Assembly (NCBI GenBank): GCA_900767495.1
Contig: CAAFZH010000076.1
Location: forward strand, 1 to 5,732
Direction: 5' to 3'
DNA length: 5,732 bases
DNA from: Clostridia bacterium
GTDB taxonomy: Bacteria > Bacillota > Clostridia > Christensenellales > Borkfalkiaceae
Part shown: in pieces, positions 1 to 5,732 of the stretch
Layout: every line of letters starts with the position of its first letter
Position numbering within the stretch: position 1 is the first letter of the stretch
Notes under the pieces: generated by a model
Seen by the model: the letters and a program-made list of their open reading frames with translations, nothing else
Told to the model about the DNA's origin: nothing
Database searches by the model: none
Position numbers and translations under genes: made by a program

Positions 1-1
1 A

Positions 2-31
2 AGCGAAATATCCCACGACCTGAGTGAAAAG
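2..31 (+). repeat. 30-bp direct repeat, copy 1
   Basis: Exact match to 163-192. The match stops at base 32 (A here, C at 193). This copy touches the window edge, so the left limit of the repeated unit cannot be seen. Confidence 0.9.
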
Positions 32-93
32 AATATATGGCTGTCAGTTCTTCGGTGGGATTCTTCACTACCGTTCAGAATGACAGTAATTCG

Positions 94-128
94 CTTCCTC
101 CTTCGGGGGAAGTGTCGGCAACGCCGAC
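94..128. repeat. Two adjacent small hairpins inside the repeat cluster
   Basis: Bases 94-101 pair with 105-112 around a TTC loop, with one G-T pair in eight. Immediately after, 114-119 (GTCGGC) pairs perfectly with 123-128 (GCCGAC) around the loop AAC. Neither is followed by a clear T-run on the mnmA transcript strand, so I do not call a classical terminator, although mnmA has no other visible one. Confidence 0.6.
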
Positions 129-162
129 GATAGGGGATAAAAAGTCCATCATATTGAGCGTC

Positions 163-192
163 AGCGAAATATCCCACGACCTGAGTGAAAAG
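163..192 (+). repeat. 30-bp direct repeat, copy 2
   Basis: Exact match to 2-31. Its left part belongs to the longer segment 149-177, which is an imperfect inverted copy of 55-83. The repeat ends 22 bases beyond the mnmA stop codon on the transcript side. Confidence 0.9.
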
Positions 193-214
193 CGTATACT
201 CCGTTTTACCGTAT

Positions 215-1297
215 TTAAAACAACGCTTTTTCGATAACGCCGCCGCCGAGGCATTTTTCGTCGTCGTAAAACACGCAATATTGCCCTTCGGTAATGGCGC
301 GCTGCTTTTCGGCAAAATCGACTGCCGCAGAGCCGTCCTCTTTCAGCGTAACGAAAACTTTCTGCTCGTCCTGTCTGTATCTGAACTTAGCGTAACATTC
401 AAATTGCTTTTCGCCCGGGACTTCGGGTATAAAATTACAGACCGACGTTATAAGCCCCTTGGAATACAATTTATCCTCCTCGCCGTGCGCGACGTATAAA
501 ATATTGTTTTTAAGGTCCTTTTCGATAACGAACCACCTGCCCGCGTCGCCCGCCTGACCGCCTATATCCAGCCCCTTACGCTGACCTATGGTATAATACA
601 TAAGTCCGTAATGCCTGCCCAAGGTCCTGCCGTCGTAAGTTTTTATATCTCCCTCTTTTGCGGGAATGTAATTCATTAAAAATTTTCTGAAGTTTCTTTC
701 GCCTATAAAACAAATGCCCGTACTGTCTTTTTTTTCGGCGGTAGCAAGTCCGTTTTCCTCGGCTATTCGCCTTATTTCGGGCTTTTTATACTCCGCAAGC
801 GGAAATAATACCCCGTCTAACTGCTCTTGCGACAACTGATTTAAAAAGTAAGTCTGATCCTTGTTCCGGTCGGCGGCTTTAAGCAGATAATGTTTGCCGT
901 TTTCGTGGCGTATTCCGCAATAATGCCCCGTGGCTATATAGTCCGCGCCGAGTTCTTTCGCGTATTTTTTAAACGGACCGAACTTTATCTCCCTGTTGCA
1001 AAGCACGTCGGGATTAGGCGTTCTGCCCCTTTCGTATTCTTTTAAAAAGTAGGTGAACACCCTGTCGTAATATTCTTTGGCGAAATTTACCGAATAATAG
1101 GGTATATCGAGCGCGGAAGCGACCCTGCGCACGTCGGCGTAATCGGTTTCCGCCGTGCAGCAACCGTTTTCGTCGGTTTCCTCCCAGTTATTCATAAACA
1201 GTCCTATAACGTTATAACCCTGTTTTTTTAAAAGTAACGCGGCGACGGAACTGTCCACGCCTCCGCTCAACCCAACCACTACGGTTTTTTTATCCAT
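215..1297 (-). CDS. mnmA: tRNA-specific 2-thiouridylase MnmA
   Basis: This is a complete 360-residue MnmA, the usual length for the family. It acts in the cytoplasm and places sulfur on C2 of uridine 34 in the tRNAs for Lys, Glu and Gln, using ATP to adenylate the base and sulfur passed on from a cysteine desulfurase. The N-terminal PP-loop is seen as SGGVDSS at residues 11-17. The two cysteines of the active site are C100 in the NPDVLCN motif and C196 in STGICFIGE. GHY (124-126), the YTIGQRKGL segment (235-243) and a C-terminal β-barrel-like region complete the family pattern. The ATG start gives the expected MDKKTVVVGLSGG opening, though no strong Shine-Dalgarno sequence precedes it. It is transcribed alone from its own promoter; repeats follow its stop. 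No cysteine desulfurase gene is visible next to it. Confidence 0.97.
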   Translation of the reverse strand: MDKKTVVVGLSGGVDSSVAALLLKKQGYNVIGLFMNNWEETDENGCCTAETDYADVRRVASALDIPYYSVNFAKEYYDRVFTYFLKEYERGRTPNPDVLCNREIKFGPFKKYAKELGADYIATGHYCGIRHENGKHYLLKAADRNKDQTYFLNQLSQEQLDGVLFPLAEYKKPEIRRIAEENGLATAEKKDSTGICFIGERNFRKFLMNYIPAKEGDIKTYDGRTLGRHYGLMYYTIGQRKGLDIGGQAGDAGRWFVIEKDLKNNILYVAHGEEDKLYSKGLITSVCNFIPEVPGEKQFECYAKFRYRQDEQKVFVTLKEDGSAAVDFAEKQRAITEGQYCVFYDDEKCLGGGVIEKALF

Positions 1298-1360
1298 AAA
1301 ATACGCAACCCGTAAGTTTTATTTGCCGCAGACCCGCCGCACGGGCAATTCGGCGCGTAT

Positions 1361-1389
1361 ATTCTACCACAAAACTCAAAAAATTTCAA
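1361..1389 (-). promoter_or_regulatory. Probable sigma-70-type promoter of mnmA
   Basis: Read on the minus strand, TTGAAA (1384-1389) is separated by exactly 17 bases from TAGAAT (1361-1366), each one base from the consensus hexamers. Transcription would start near 1354, leaving a leader of roughly 55 bases before the mnmA ATG at 1297. It lies between the upstream minus-strand terminator and mnmA, which supports separate transcription of mnmA. Confidence 0.75.
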
Positions 1390-1422
1390 CGCAATACGCC
1401 CGCTTATCGTATATAGCGTAAT

Positions 1423-1464
1423 AAAAAAACCCGCTTATCTGTCCCCAAAGACGGATAAGCGGGT
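1423..1464 (-). terminator. Rho-independent terminator for the minus-strand unit upstream of mnmA
   Basis: Bases 1429-1439 pair perfectly with 1454-1464. The stem continues through one G-T pair and three further pairs (1441-1443 with 1450-1452) to a six-base loop at 1444-1449, about 15 pairs in all. On the minus strand the stem is followed by a run of seven T (complement of 1423-1429), the classical layout. It sits 15 bases past the stop of the coding tail at 1479, so it was probably that gene's own terminator and now ends transcripts from the chimeric phosphatase gene. On the plus strand only a weak ATTT follows. Confidence 0.9.
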
Positions 1465-1478
1465 ATTTAAAGCCGTAA

Positions 1479-1604
1479 TTATATTTCAAGCGCCAACTTT
1501 TTTAACGCGCTTGCCAAGGCTTTTTTATATTTTTCCAGATTCTCCGAATACGATTTAAACGAACCACTTAGCCACAGGTGATTGCGCACCGTTATGCATA
1601 GTCG
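1479..1604 (-). pseudogene. 3' tail of an unrecognised coding frame, in frame after the phosphatase stop
   Basis: Directly after the TAA stop at 1605-1607 the same reading frame stays open for 41 codons and ends in TAA at 1479-1481. The peptide looks like real protein: NHLWLSGSFKSYSENLEKY is followed by an amphipathic lysine/alanine/leucine-rich helix ending in LALEI. The only internal start candidate is GTG at 1589, giving 36 residues, with no clear ribosome binding site. A terminator 15 bases downstream fits a natural gene end. I infer that this is the C-terminal remnant of a larger gene that lost its body. I do not recognise the family; a carbohydrate-active enzyme would fit the neighbourhood but is not shown. 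It could also be an extension read only if the TAA is suppressed, or chance. Confidence 0.5.
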
Positions 1605-3515
1605 TTATTTTGTTTTTATTATGCCCCAGGAAAGTTCGTCGGTCGCCGTACCCGACTGCGCCGTTTTTACGGTTACCGTAAGCGTATCGCCCGCCACCTC
1701 AAATTCCGCCCACGAACTTATTTTTGAAGCCATGGCGTAAGCGTAAAGCGATTCGTCGTGTTTATATATGCTGCTCTCGCCTTTCGCTTGATCGCCCGCA
1801 GGTCCGTTCATGACGTAAATAACGCCGCTCGGATCTTTTATATACTCGATTCCGCCGATTTTTTCGGTTTTTTCCTTTGTCGCCTCGCCGTTTGCGTTTA
1901 AGGGATAAGTACGCGAAACCATGTGATCGTGTCCCTGCAAAACCACGTCTACGCCGTTATCCGCAAAAAGTCCTTTAAGTTGAACGGCAAGAGCGAGCGC
2001 GATACCGTTTTTGGTATTGTCCGAACCCCACTTTCCGACGGAATACATCGGGTTGTGCATTGTAACCACCGTCCATTTTTCGGTTTTGTTCTGCAGTTCG
2101 TTTTCCAGCCAGGAATATTGAGCGTTGGTAAGTCTGCTGCCGTTTAATTCGTTGGTGTTTAACATAATGAATTTTACGTTGCCGTAACTGAACGAATAAT
2201 AAAAGCCAAGTTTAGTGTTTGCCTGAACGGGAATTTTGTAATCGAAACGGTTAAAAGTTTCGTTGCTGCCGTTTTTATAAGTCGTTTCGTGATTGCCCGA
2301 TATTGCCATAACGGGGATTTTAGACAAGTACTTAAAATTAGCGTCGAGCATATTATCCCAGTAACTCTGATACTTCGAATATTCCACCACGTCGCCCGTA
2401 TGCACCATAAACTTTACGTCCGCGTCGGAAATCACGCTTTTAAGCACGCTTGAAAACGCCGTCCCCGTACCAAGACCGCCGTTATTTTTATTTCCTTCCG
2501 CCTGCGAATCGCTTACGTGAACGAATTTCCAACTGCCCTTTTCGGATGGGTTTACCGTTTTGATTTTTACCGCCTCGGTAAAAGAATTCATGTACTTATC
2601 GCCGACCGAATACTCGTATACGGAGTCGGGGTTGAGCGTAAGTTCGGCTTTACAGGAATAATATTTAATCGCAACGTCGTTACCGTTTTCGATTTTTTGC
2701 GAAGACGCCTCCGCAAAACTTGCGCGGACGTTCTCTTCCTTGCCGTTTTCGTCCTTTACGACCAGAACGGGTCGAGCGGGTTCGGTTTCGGTATTCCAGG
2801 TAAAGCCGTAAACGCAATTAGCGGCGTCGTATAAAGTCATGGTTAAATTAGTGAGCGCATAGAGCGATTTATTTACTTTTTCATACTCTGCAAGCGTTTT
2901 ACCGTAAGTATACGTATCTATCTCGTTCGGGCTTTTTGCTCCGCATGACTTGCACGCTTTGGCAAAAGTCTGCGGCGCGTTTTCGGTCGCCTCCGAAACG
3001 AGATATTCGTCGCTCGTTATTTCCTGAGTATACGTATGCCCTTTTGCTTTAATCGTAACCGCACTAAGATTCGTTTCGACGTAATCCACGCCCTTTTTAA
3101 GGAAAATTTTACCGCAATCACAGGCGTAGTACGCCGAGTTGCCGTTTTCGGTACAAGTCGCTTTTACCGCTTTTACCAACGCGTAAGAGTGAACGTGCGC
3201 GCTGCCCGTATCGCTTCCGCCTAAACAGTCGCCGTTTAAATAAACTTTGCACTTATGGCTCGTCGCGCCTATACGGACTCTGTACTCTCTGCCTCTTTCC
3301 GCAGAACAGGAAAAAGTCGTTTCGTAAGCGACTTTGCCGACGTATTCGCGCAAAGCGATGTCCGTAACGACGTCGTTCATGCTGGCAGGCACGGGCATAA
3401 GTCTGAAATTTTCCAACGGCGCGGCGGGCGTAAACCCGTCGTCTACCGTTCTGAATTTCCATATACCGTCTATATTTATAGCGTTTCTGCAAATATTGTT
3501 CTGTACTTTCAACAT
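1605..3515 (-). CDS. Chimeric protein: β-glucuronidase N-terminus fused to a purple-acid-phosphatase-like metallophosphoesterase
   Basis: The 636-residue frame joins two unrelated proteins. Residues 1-100 match the start of a GH2 β-glucuronidase. Residues about 105-193 form a His/Cys-rich cassette of the kind found in exported clostridial proteins. Residues about 215-320 look like the fibronectin-type N-terminal domain of purple acid phosphatases. Residues 328-590 are a calcineurin-type catalytic domain with the metal-binding set present: D336 (SDSQ, Gln where many relatives have His), D375 (TGDVVE), N408-H409 (GNHE), H487 and H529/H531 (GHDH). The domain would hydrolyse a phosphate ester; the substrate is unknown. 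The start ATG is that of the β-glucuronidase, with a weak GGA nine bases upstream. There is no signal peptide, although cassette-bearing phosphatases are normally exported, so the product may be mislocalised or not functional. A recombination product and a misassembly are both possible. Confidence 0.8.
   Translation of the reverse strand: MLKVQNNICRNAINIDGIWKFRTVDDGFTPAAPLENFRLMPVPASMNDVVTDIALREYVGKVAYETTFSCSAERGREYRVRIGATSHKCKVYLNGDCLGGSDTGSAHVHSYALVKAVKATCTENGNSAYYACDCGKIFLKKGVDYVETNLSAVTIKAKGHTYTQEITSDEYLVSEATENAPQTFAKACKSCGAKSPNEIDTYTYGKTLAEYEKVNKSLYALTNLTMTLYDAANCVYGFTWNTETEPARPVLVVKDENGKEENVRASFAEASSQKIENGNDVAIKYYSCKAELTLNPDSVYEYSVGDKYMNSFTEAVKIKTVNPSEKGSWKFVHVSDSQAEGNKNNGGLGTGTAFSSVLKSVISDADVKFMVHTGDVVEYSKYQSYWDNMLDANFKYLSKIPVMAISGNHETTYKNGSNETFNRFDYKIPVQANTKLGFYYSFSYGNVKFIMLNTNELNGSRLTNAQYSWLENELQNKTEKWTVVTMHNPMYSVGKWGSDNTKNGIALALAVQLKGLFADNGVDVVLQGHDHMVSRTYPLNANGEATKEKTEKIGGIEYIKDPSGVIYVMNGPAGDQAKGESSIYKHDESLYAYAMASKISSWAEFEVAGDTLTVTVKTAQSGTATDELSWGIIKTK
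2937..3203 (-). other. His/Cys-rich cassette within the chimeric CDS
   Basis: Residues 105-193 contain two degenerate copies of a module seen in many exported clostridial proteins. The first runs from HVHSY (107-111) through AVKATCTENGNSAYYACDCG (116-135). The second starts at GHTYT (159-163) and ends at ACKSCG (187-192). The paired histidines and CxC/CxxC cysteines suggest small metal-binding or cell-surface modules, which is inference. The cassette marks the beginning of the phosphatase-derived part, just after the β-glucuronidase match stops. Confidence 0.65.
3216..3515 (-). pseudogene. 5' fragment of a GH2 β-glucuronidase gene (first ~100 codons)
   Basis: The fragment shows the start of the GH2 sugar-binding domain: IDGIWKF at residues 15-21, VPASMNDV at 42-49, ALREYVGKVAYETTF at 54-68 and KVYLNGDCLGG at 90-100. 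These line up in order with the E. coli β-glucuronidase elements LDGLWAF, VPGSFNDQ, DIRNYAGNVWYQR and KVWVNNQEV as I recall them. In intact enzymes the sugar-binding domain continues with a GGxTPF segment, then the immunoglobulin-like domain and the TIM barrel carrying the catalytic glutamates. All of these are absent, and the match ends near residue 100. The piece cannot hydrolyse glucuronides by itself. It supplies the translation start of the chimeric frame. Confidence 0.8.
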
Positions 3516-3553
3516 AATCTTAAATCCAGTAGTTTATTTTGCGGTGAAAGTAA

Positions 3554-3922
3554 CGCCCGCGGGCAAACGGGATAAAAGTGCCGATAATAGGCGCGTCGGA
3601 CTGCCACAGCGTGGTTTCGGAAATTTTCGATAAGTTTTTCACTTACGCTTTTTGCGAAAGCGAAAACGACGTAAAACAAGCGGTTAAAGACTTAAAAACC
3701 GTGGCTATAGAGCGAATAAACGGCGAATACCGCGTTTACGGACCGTTCAGACTCGTTAAATACGCGAGGTTTTTATGCGATAATTTTGAACCGGAAATAA
3801 AGGCGATAAGAAAAGGCACGGCAAGCAAAATATCCGAGGCGATAGAAAAAGAAAACTCCGGAATCATGGCTAAAATAGAGGGCGTTACCCAAAACTACAA
3901 AAAAGCCTTTTTCGGGCGCTAA
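3554..3922 (+). pseudogene. 5'-truncated PHP-family (metal-dependent phosphoesterase-like) gene
   Basis: The frame is open from just after a TAA at 3551-3553. Its first recognisable element, IIGASDCHS, is the late metal-binding motif (SDxH) of PHP-domain proteins. The remainder resembles the C-terminal region of that family: a helix-rich stretch, then RVYGPFRLVKYARFL and a lysine/glutamate-rich tail. The N-terminal metal-binding motifs, including the HxH pair, are absent, so roughly the first half or more of the gene is missing. A GTG at 3578, preceded by GGGA, could start a 114-residue product, but this would begin inside the conserved motif and lack most of the active site. It ends 27 bases before the GH3 gene and may be cotranscribed with it. 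The missing 5' part coincides with the junction next to the β-glucuronidase fragment. Confidence 0.65.
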
Positions 3923-3949
3923 ACTAAAAAAGCAACGGCAATAGGTATT

Positions 3950-5599
3950 ATGAAAAAAAACGAAGAAATAAATAAAAAGTACACTTTAAACGATGGCAGA
4001 GTTTTTAACTCTTTGCAAGAAACAATCGCCGCGCTTACGACGGAAGAAATTTGCGGGCAACTTTTGTGCCTCGACGTTTACGAAAAAGACGACCCCGCGG
4101 AAGTCGAAAAAGTTATATCGCACATTAAGCCCGGCGGAATTTTCGTTTCGTCTATGTCGCAAGACAAAATCAAATTATATACGGATATGGCAAACAAATA
4201 CTCGCCCGTACCCGTCATTGTTTCCGCAGACGTTGAAAACGGACCCGAAAACGGCATTAAAGGCGGAGGACTTCTTCCTTACCCTATGGCGTGGGGCGCA
4301 TGCGGCGACGAAAATCTTATCCGCGAAGCGGGCAAAATTACCGCGCGTATTTGCCGCGAAAACGGTATACAATGGACTTTTGCGCCGATAGTTGATATAA
4401 ATTATAATTTCCGTTCGGCGGAAACCAACGTTCGCGCCGTGTCCGACGACCCCGACGCGGTTATAAAATACGCGGGCGCATATTCCGACGGGTTAAGGAG
4501 CGAAAATCTTATGGTTACGGGCGCAAAACACTTCCCCGGGGCGGGCATAGACGAACGCAACAGTCATTTCTGCACCACTATAAATCCCCTGTCCAAAGAA
4601 GAATGGCTTAATACTTACGGCAAGGTTTACCGTGAAATGATCGCGCGCGGCGCGGAATCCATTATGATGGGGCATTGTTCTCTGCCGAGTTTTATGCCCG
4701 ACGAAGAAAAAGGGTTGCCCTGCGTTTTAAGCAAAAGCCTGATGACGGACTTATTAAAAGGCAAACTCGGTTTTGACGGTTGCATCGTTTCCGACGCAAT
4801 GAGCATGATAGGCGCATGCTCGGCTTCAGACCCCGATAAACTTGCGGTTAATTATCTTAAAGCGGGCGGCGATATGATACTCTTCCCCGAACCCGACGAT
4901 TTCGATAAGATATTGAACGCCGTAATTTCGGGCGAAATTCCCAAAGACAGATTTTCGGACGCGGTTAATCGCGTGCTTACCCTTAAAGAAAAAGCGCGAT
5001 TATTCGATAAAGAAAAAACCGTTCCGCATGCCGACAAAGCGGAATTATCCGCCGTATCGCAAAAGATAGCCGACGAGAGCATAACCGTCGTGCGCGACGA
5101 AAAAAATATTATACCGACGAATATTAAGCGCGGAGATAAAATTCTTGCCGTTATAGTTGCCGAACCTTTTTGGCACGGAGAAGTAAAAATAAGCGATTAC
5201 GAGCCGTTTAAAGAGCAAGCGAAAAGTTACGGCGCAACCGTTGATTTTTTAATAAACCCCAAGCATAAGACGATTAAAGAGGTTATGTTCGATTACGATC
5301 TGCTCGTCGTTCTGTGCGATATGAGTTCCAAAAACTACCATGGCGGAAGTCTGCGCGTCGGTTGGTATAACGCGATGACTTTCTGGCGCGGGTATATTCT
5401 CGAACACCCCAAAATGATTTTCGTATCCTTAGGCGACCCGTACAAACTGTTCGACTACCCGTATTTAAAGGAGTACGTAAACGCCTATTCGAATACGGCG
5501 GAATCGCAAAAAGCGGCGTTAAAAGTAATTTCGGGCGAAATACCCGCCACGGGCAAAAATCCCGTTTCGCTTGAAGGCTTTTTTAATCGGGAAATATAA
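3950..5599 (+). CDS. Glycoside hydrolase family 3 protein (β-N-acetylglucosaminidase/β-glucosidase-like)
   Basis: This 549-residue enzyme has a complete GH3 N-terminal TIM barrel (about 25-350) and a shorter α/β sandwich domain (about 370-549). The nucleophile is D282 in CIVSDAMSM. The substrate-loop motif KHFPG stands at 193-197, followed by a NagZ-like loop ending in NSH (204-206), where H206 is the expected acid/base residue. NagZ-type enzymes pair this His with an Asp two residues earlier; here that position is N204. Family knowledge suggests hydrolysis of a β-linked N-acetylglucosaminide or β-glucoside, but the exact sugar is not deducible. There is no signal peptide, so the protein is probably cytoplasmic and acts on imported oligosaccharides. 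The ATG is preceded by AGG at 3943-3945, a weak and closely spaced ribosome site. It follows the PHP fragment by 27 bases and ends at a strong terminator. Confidence 0.92.
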   Translation: MKKNEEINKKYTLNDGRVFNSLQETIAALTTEEICGQLLCLDVYEKDDPAEVEKVISHIKPGGIFVSSMSQDKIKLYTDMANKYSPVPVIVSADVENGPENGIKGGGLLPYPMAWGACGDENLIREAGKITARICRENGIQWTFAPIVDINYNFRSAETNVRAVSDDPDAVIKYAGAYSDGLRSENLMVTGAKHFPGAGIDERNSHFCTTINPLSKEEWLNTYGKVYREMIARGAESIMMGHCSLPSFMPDEEKGLPCVLSKSLMTDLLKGKLGFDGCIVSDAMSMIGACSASDPDKLAVNYLKAGGDMILFPEPDDFDKILNAVISGEIPKDRFSDAVNRVLTLKEKARLFDKEKTVPHADKAELSAVSQKIADESITVVRDEKNIIPTNIKRGDKILAVIVAEPFWHGEVKISDYEPFKEQAKSYGATVDFLINPKHKTIKEVMFDYDLLVVLCDMSSKNYHGGSLRVGWYNAMTFWRGYILEHPKMIFVSLGDPYKLFDYPYLKEYVNAYSNTAESQKAALKVISGEIPATGKNPVSLEGFFNREI

Positions 5600-5609
5600 C
5601 GTTTAAGTC

Positions 5610-5650
5610 AAAAGCGCCGCCCGTGCAATAATGCGCGGGCGACGCTTTTT
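5610..5650. terminator. Bidirectional rho-independent terminator
   Basis: Bases 5610-5627 pair with 5632-5649 around the loop ATAA. Seventeen of 18 positions pair, counting one G-T pair, with a single C-A mismatch. The stem base is AAAA/TTTT, so both strands end the hairpin in T-runs (five T on the plus strand). It lies 10 bases past the GH3 stop and overlaps the stop codon of the convergent minus-strand gene, so it can serve both. Confidence 0.9.
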
Positions 5651-5732
5651 AACCTACGGATATAAAACCGTATTTATTTATAATTTTTTCAACTTCGGGA
5701 GAGTTCTCGCAATATCTTTCGACCGAATGAGC
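5649..5732 (-). CDS. 3' end of a convergent gene, running off the window edge
   Basis: On the minus strand the frame is open from the window edge to a TAA at 5649-5651 and encodes the last 27 residues of a protein. Visible segments include SVERYCENSPEVEKI and NKYGFISVG at the C-terminus. The composition looks like real protein (a helix followed by KYGF and a short strand), and its stop falls inside the shared terminator, as expected for a gene convergent with the GH3 gene. The family cannot be named from so short a piece. Confidence 0.55.
   Translation of the reverse strand, partial: AHSVERYCENSPEVEKIINKYGFISVG

Larger units (their letters stand above)
1..200. repeat. Cluster of intergenic repeats downstream of mnmA
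   Basis: This non-coding stretch follows the mnmA stop codon. A 30-base segment at 2-31 recurs without a mismatch at 163-192, a period of 161 bases. A related copy lies inverted between them: the reverse complement of 55-83 aligns without gaps to 149-177 at 21 of 29 positions. The middle holds two hairpins (94-112 and 114-128). The first copy begins at the window edge, so the array probably continues to the left. Short open frames here on both strands are best read as by-products of the repeats. I infer a dispersed intergenic repeat family because the core (TCATTCTGA and GAAGAATCCCAC) resembles repeats I recall from other bacterial genomes; its function is unknown. Confidence 0.75.

Noticed and set aside
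37..278. Short open frames on both strands at the left end (66 and 67 residues)
   Set aside because: They lie in the repeat cluster and their peptides are translations of the repeats. No ribosome sites or protein-like features support them.
1429..1464. Palindromic stem considered as an operator or a CRISPR-like repeat
   Set aside because: It occurs once and is followed by a seven-T run on the minus strand, so a terminator explains it fully.
1298..1604. Search for a tRNA, small RNA or riboswitch in the gap upstream of mnmA
   Set aside because: The promoter, terminator and coding tail account for the structure; I saw no cloverleaf and no known riboswitch core.
1605..3515. A mobile element carrying the phosphatase
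   Set aside because: There is no transposase, no terminal inverted repeats and no flanking target duplication that I could find at the breakpoints.
3516..3560. Possible promoter for the chimeric CDS (TAAACT-like -10)
   Set aside because: The -10 match is only four of six, and no -35 hexamer lies at a suitable distance.
3555..3564. Ten-base perfect palindrome GCCCGCGGGC at the edge between the β-glucuronidase and PHP pieces
   Set aside because: It is short and GC-only, not repeated at the other breakpoints I inspected, and could arise by chance. It is not enough to call a recombination site.
3255..3633. Overlapping plus-strand frames of 106 and 99 residues opposite the chimeric CDS start
   Set aside because: They are antisense shadows of the β-glucuronidase-derived codons and have no recognisable domain.

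Overview
The window looks like chromosomal DNA from a carbohydrate-degrading, probably gut-type, anaerobic member of the Clostridia (Bacillota). This is inferred from the gene types (a glycoside hydrolase family 3 enzyme, a β-glucuronidase piece, a PHP-family piece), from the surface-type His/Cys cassette in the phosphatase, and from shared codon habits: A/T-rich lysine and isoleucine codons mixed with many GCG/CGC/GAC codons. The species cannot be fixed from the sequence alone.

Layout. Positions 1-200 hold intergenic repeats: a 30-base exact direct repeat, a related inverted copy and two small hairpins. On the minus strand follows mnmA, an intact tRNA-U34 2-thiolase (215-1297), with a near-consensus promoter at 1361-1389. 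Next comes a strong minus-strand terminator (1423-1464) and, just upstream of it, the 3' tail of an unrecognised coding frame (1479-1604). That tail is in the same frame as the long minus-strand CDS 1605-3515 and directly follows its stop. The CDS is a chimera. Its first ~100 residues are the start of a GH2 β-glucuronidase, and the rest is a purple-acid-phosphatase-like metallophosphoesterase with a His/Cys-rich cassette. Head-to-head with it on the plus strand is a 5'-truncated PHP-family gene (3554-3922), then an apparently complete GH3 enzyme (3950-5599), a symmetrical terminator (5610-5650) and the 3' end of a convergent minus-strand gene (5649 to the window edge).

How it fits together. 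mnmA is an ordinary housekeeping gene. The stretch from about 1479 to 3922 is a mosaic of gene ends with no matching partners: the 5' end of a β-glucuronidase gene, the 3' end of a PHP gene, the 3' tail of an unknown gene, and a phosphatase without its own start or export signal. GH2 and GH3 enzymes fit a glycan-breakdown theme, but I see no coherent multi-gene pathway. The mosaic is either a real rearrangement or a misassembly of related sequences. I found no convincing undescribed system; the chimera, the repeat cluster and an altered catalytic dyad in the GH3 enzyme are the points that deserve a second look.
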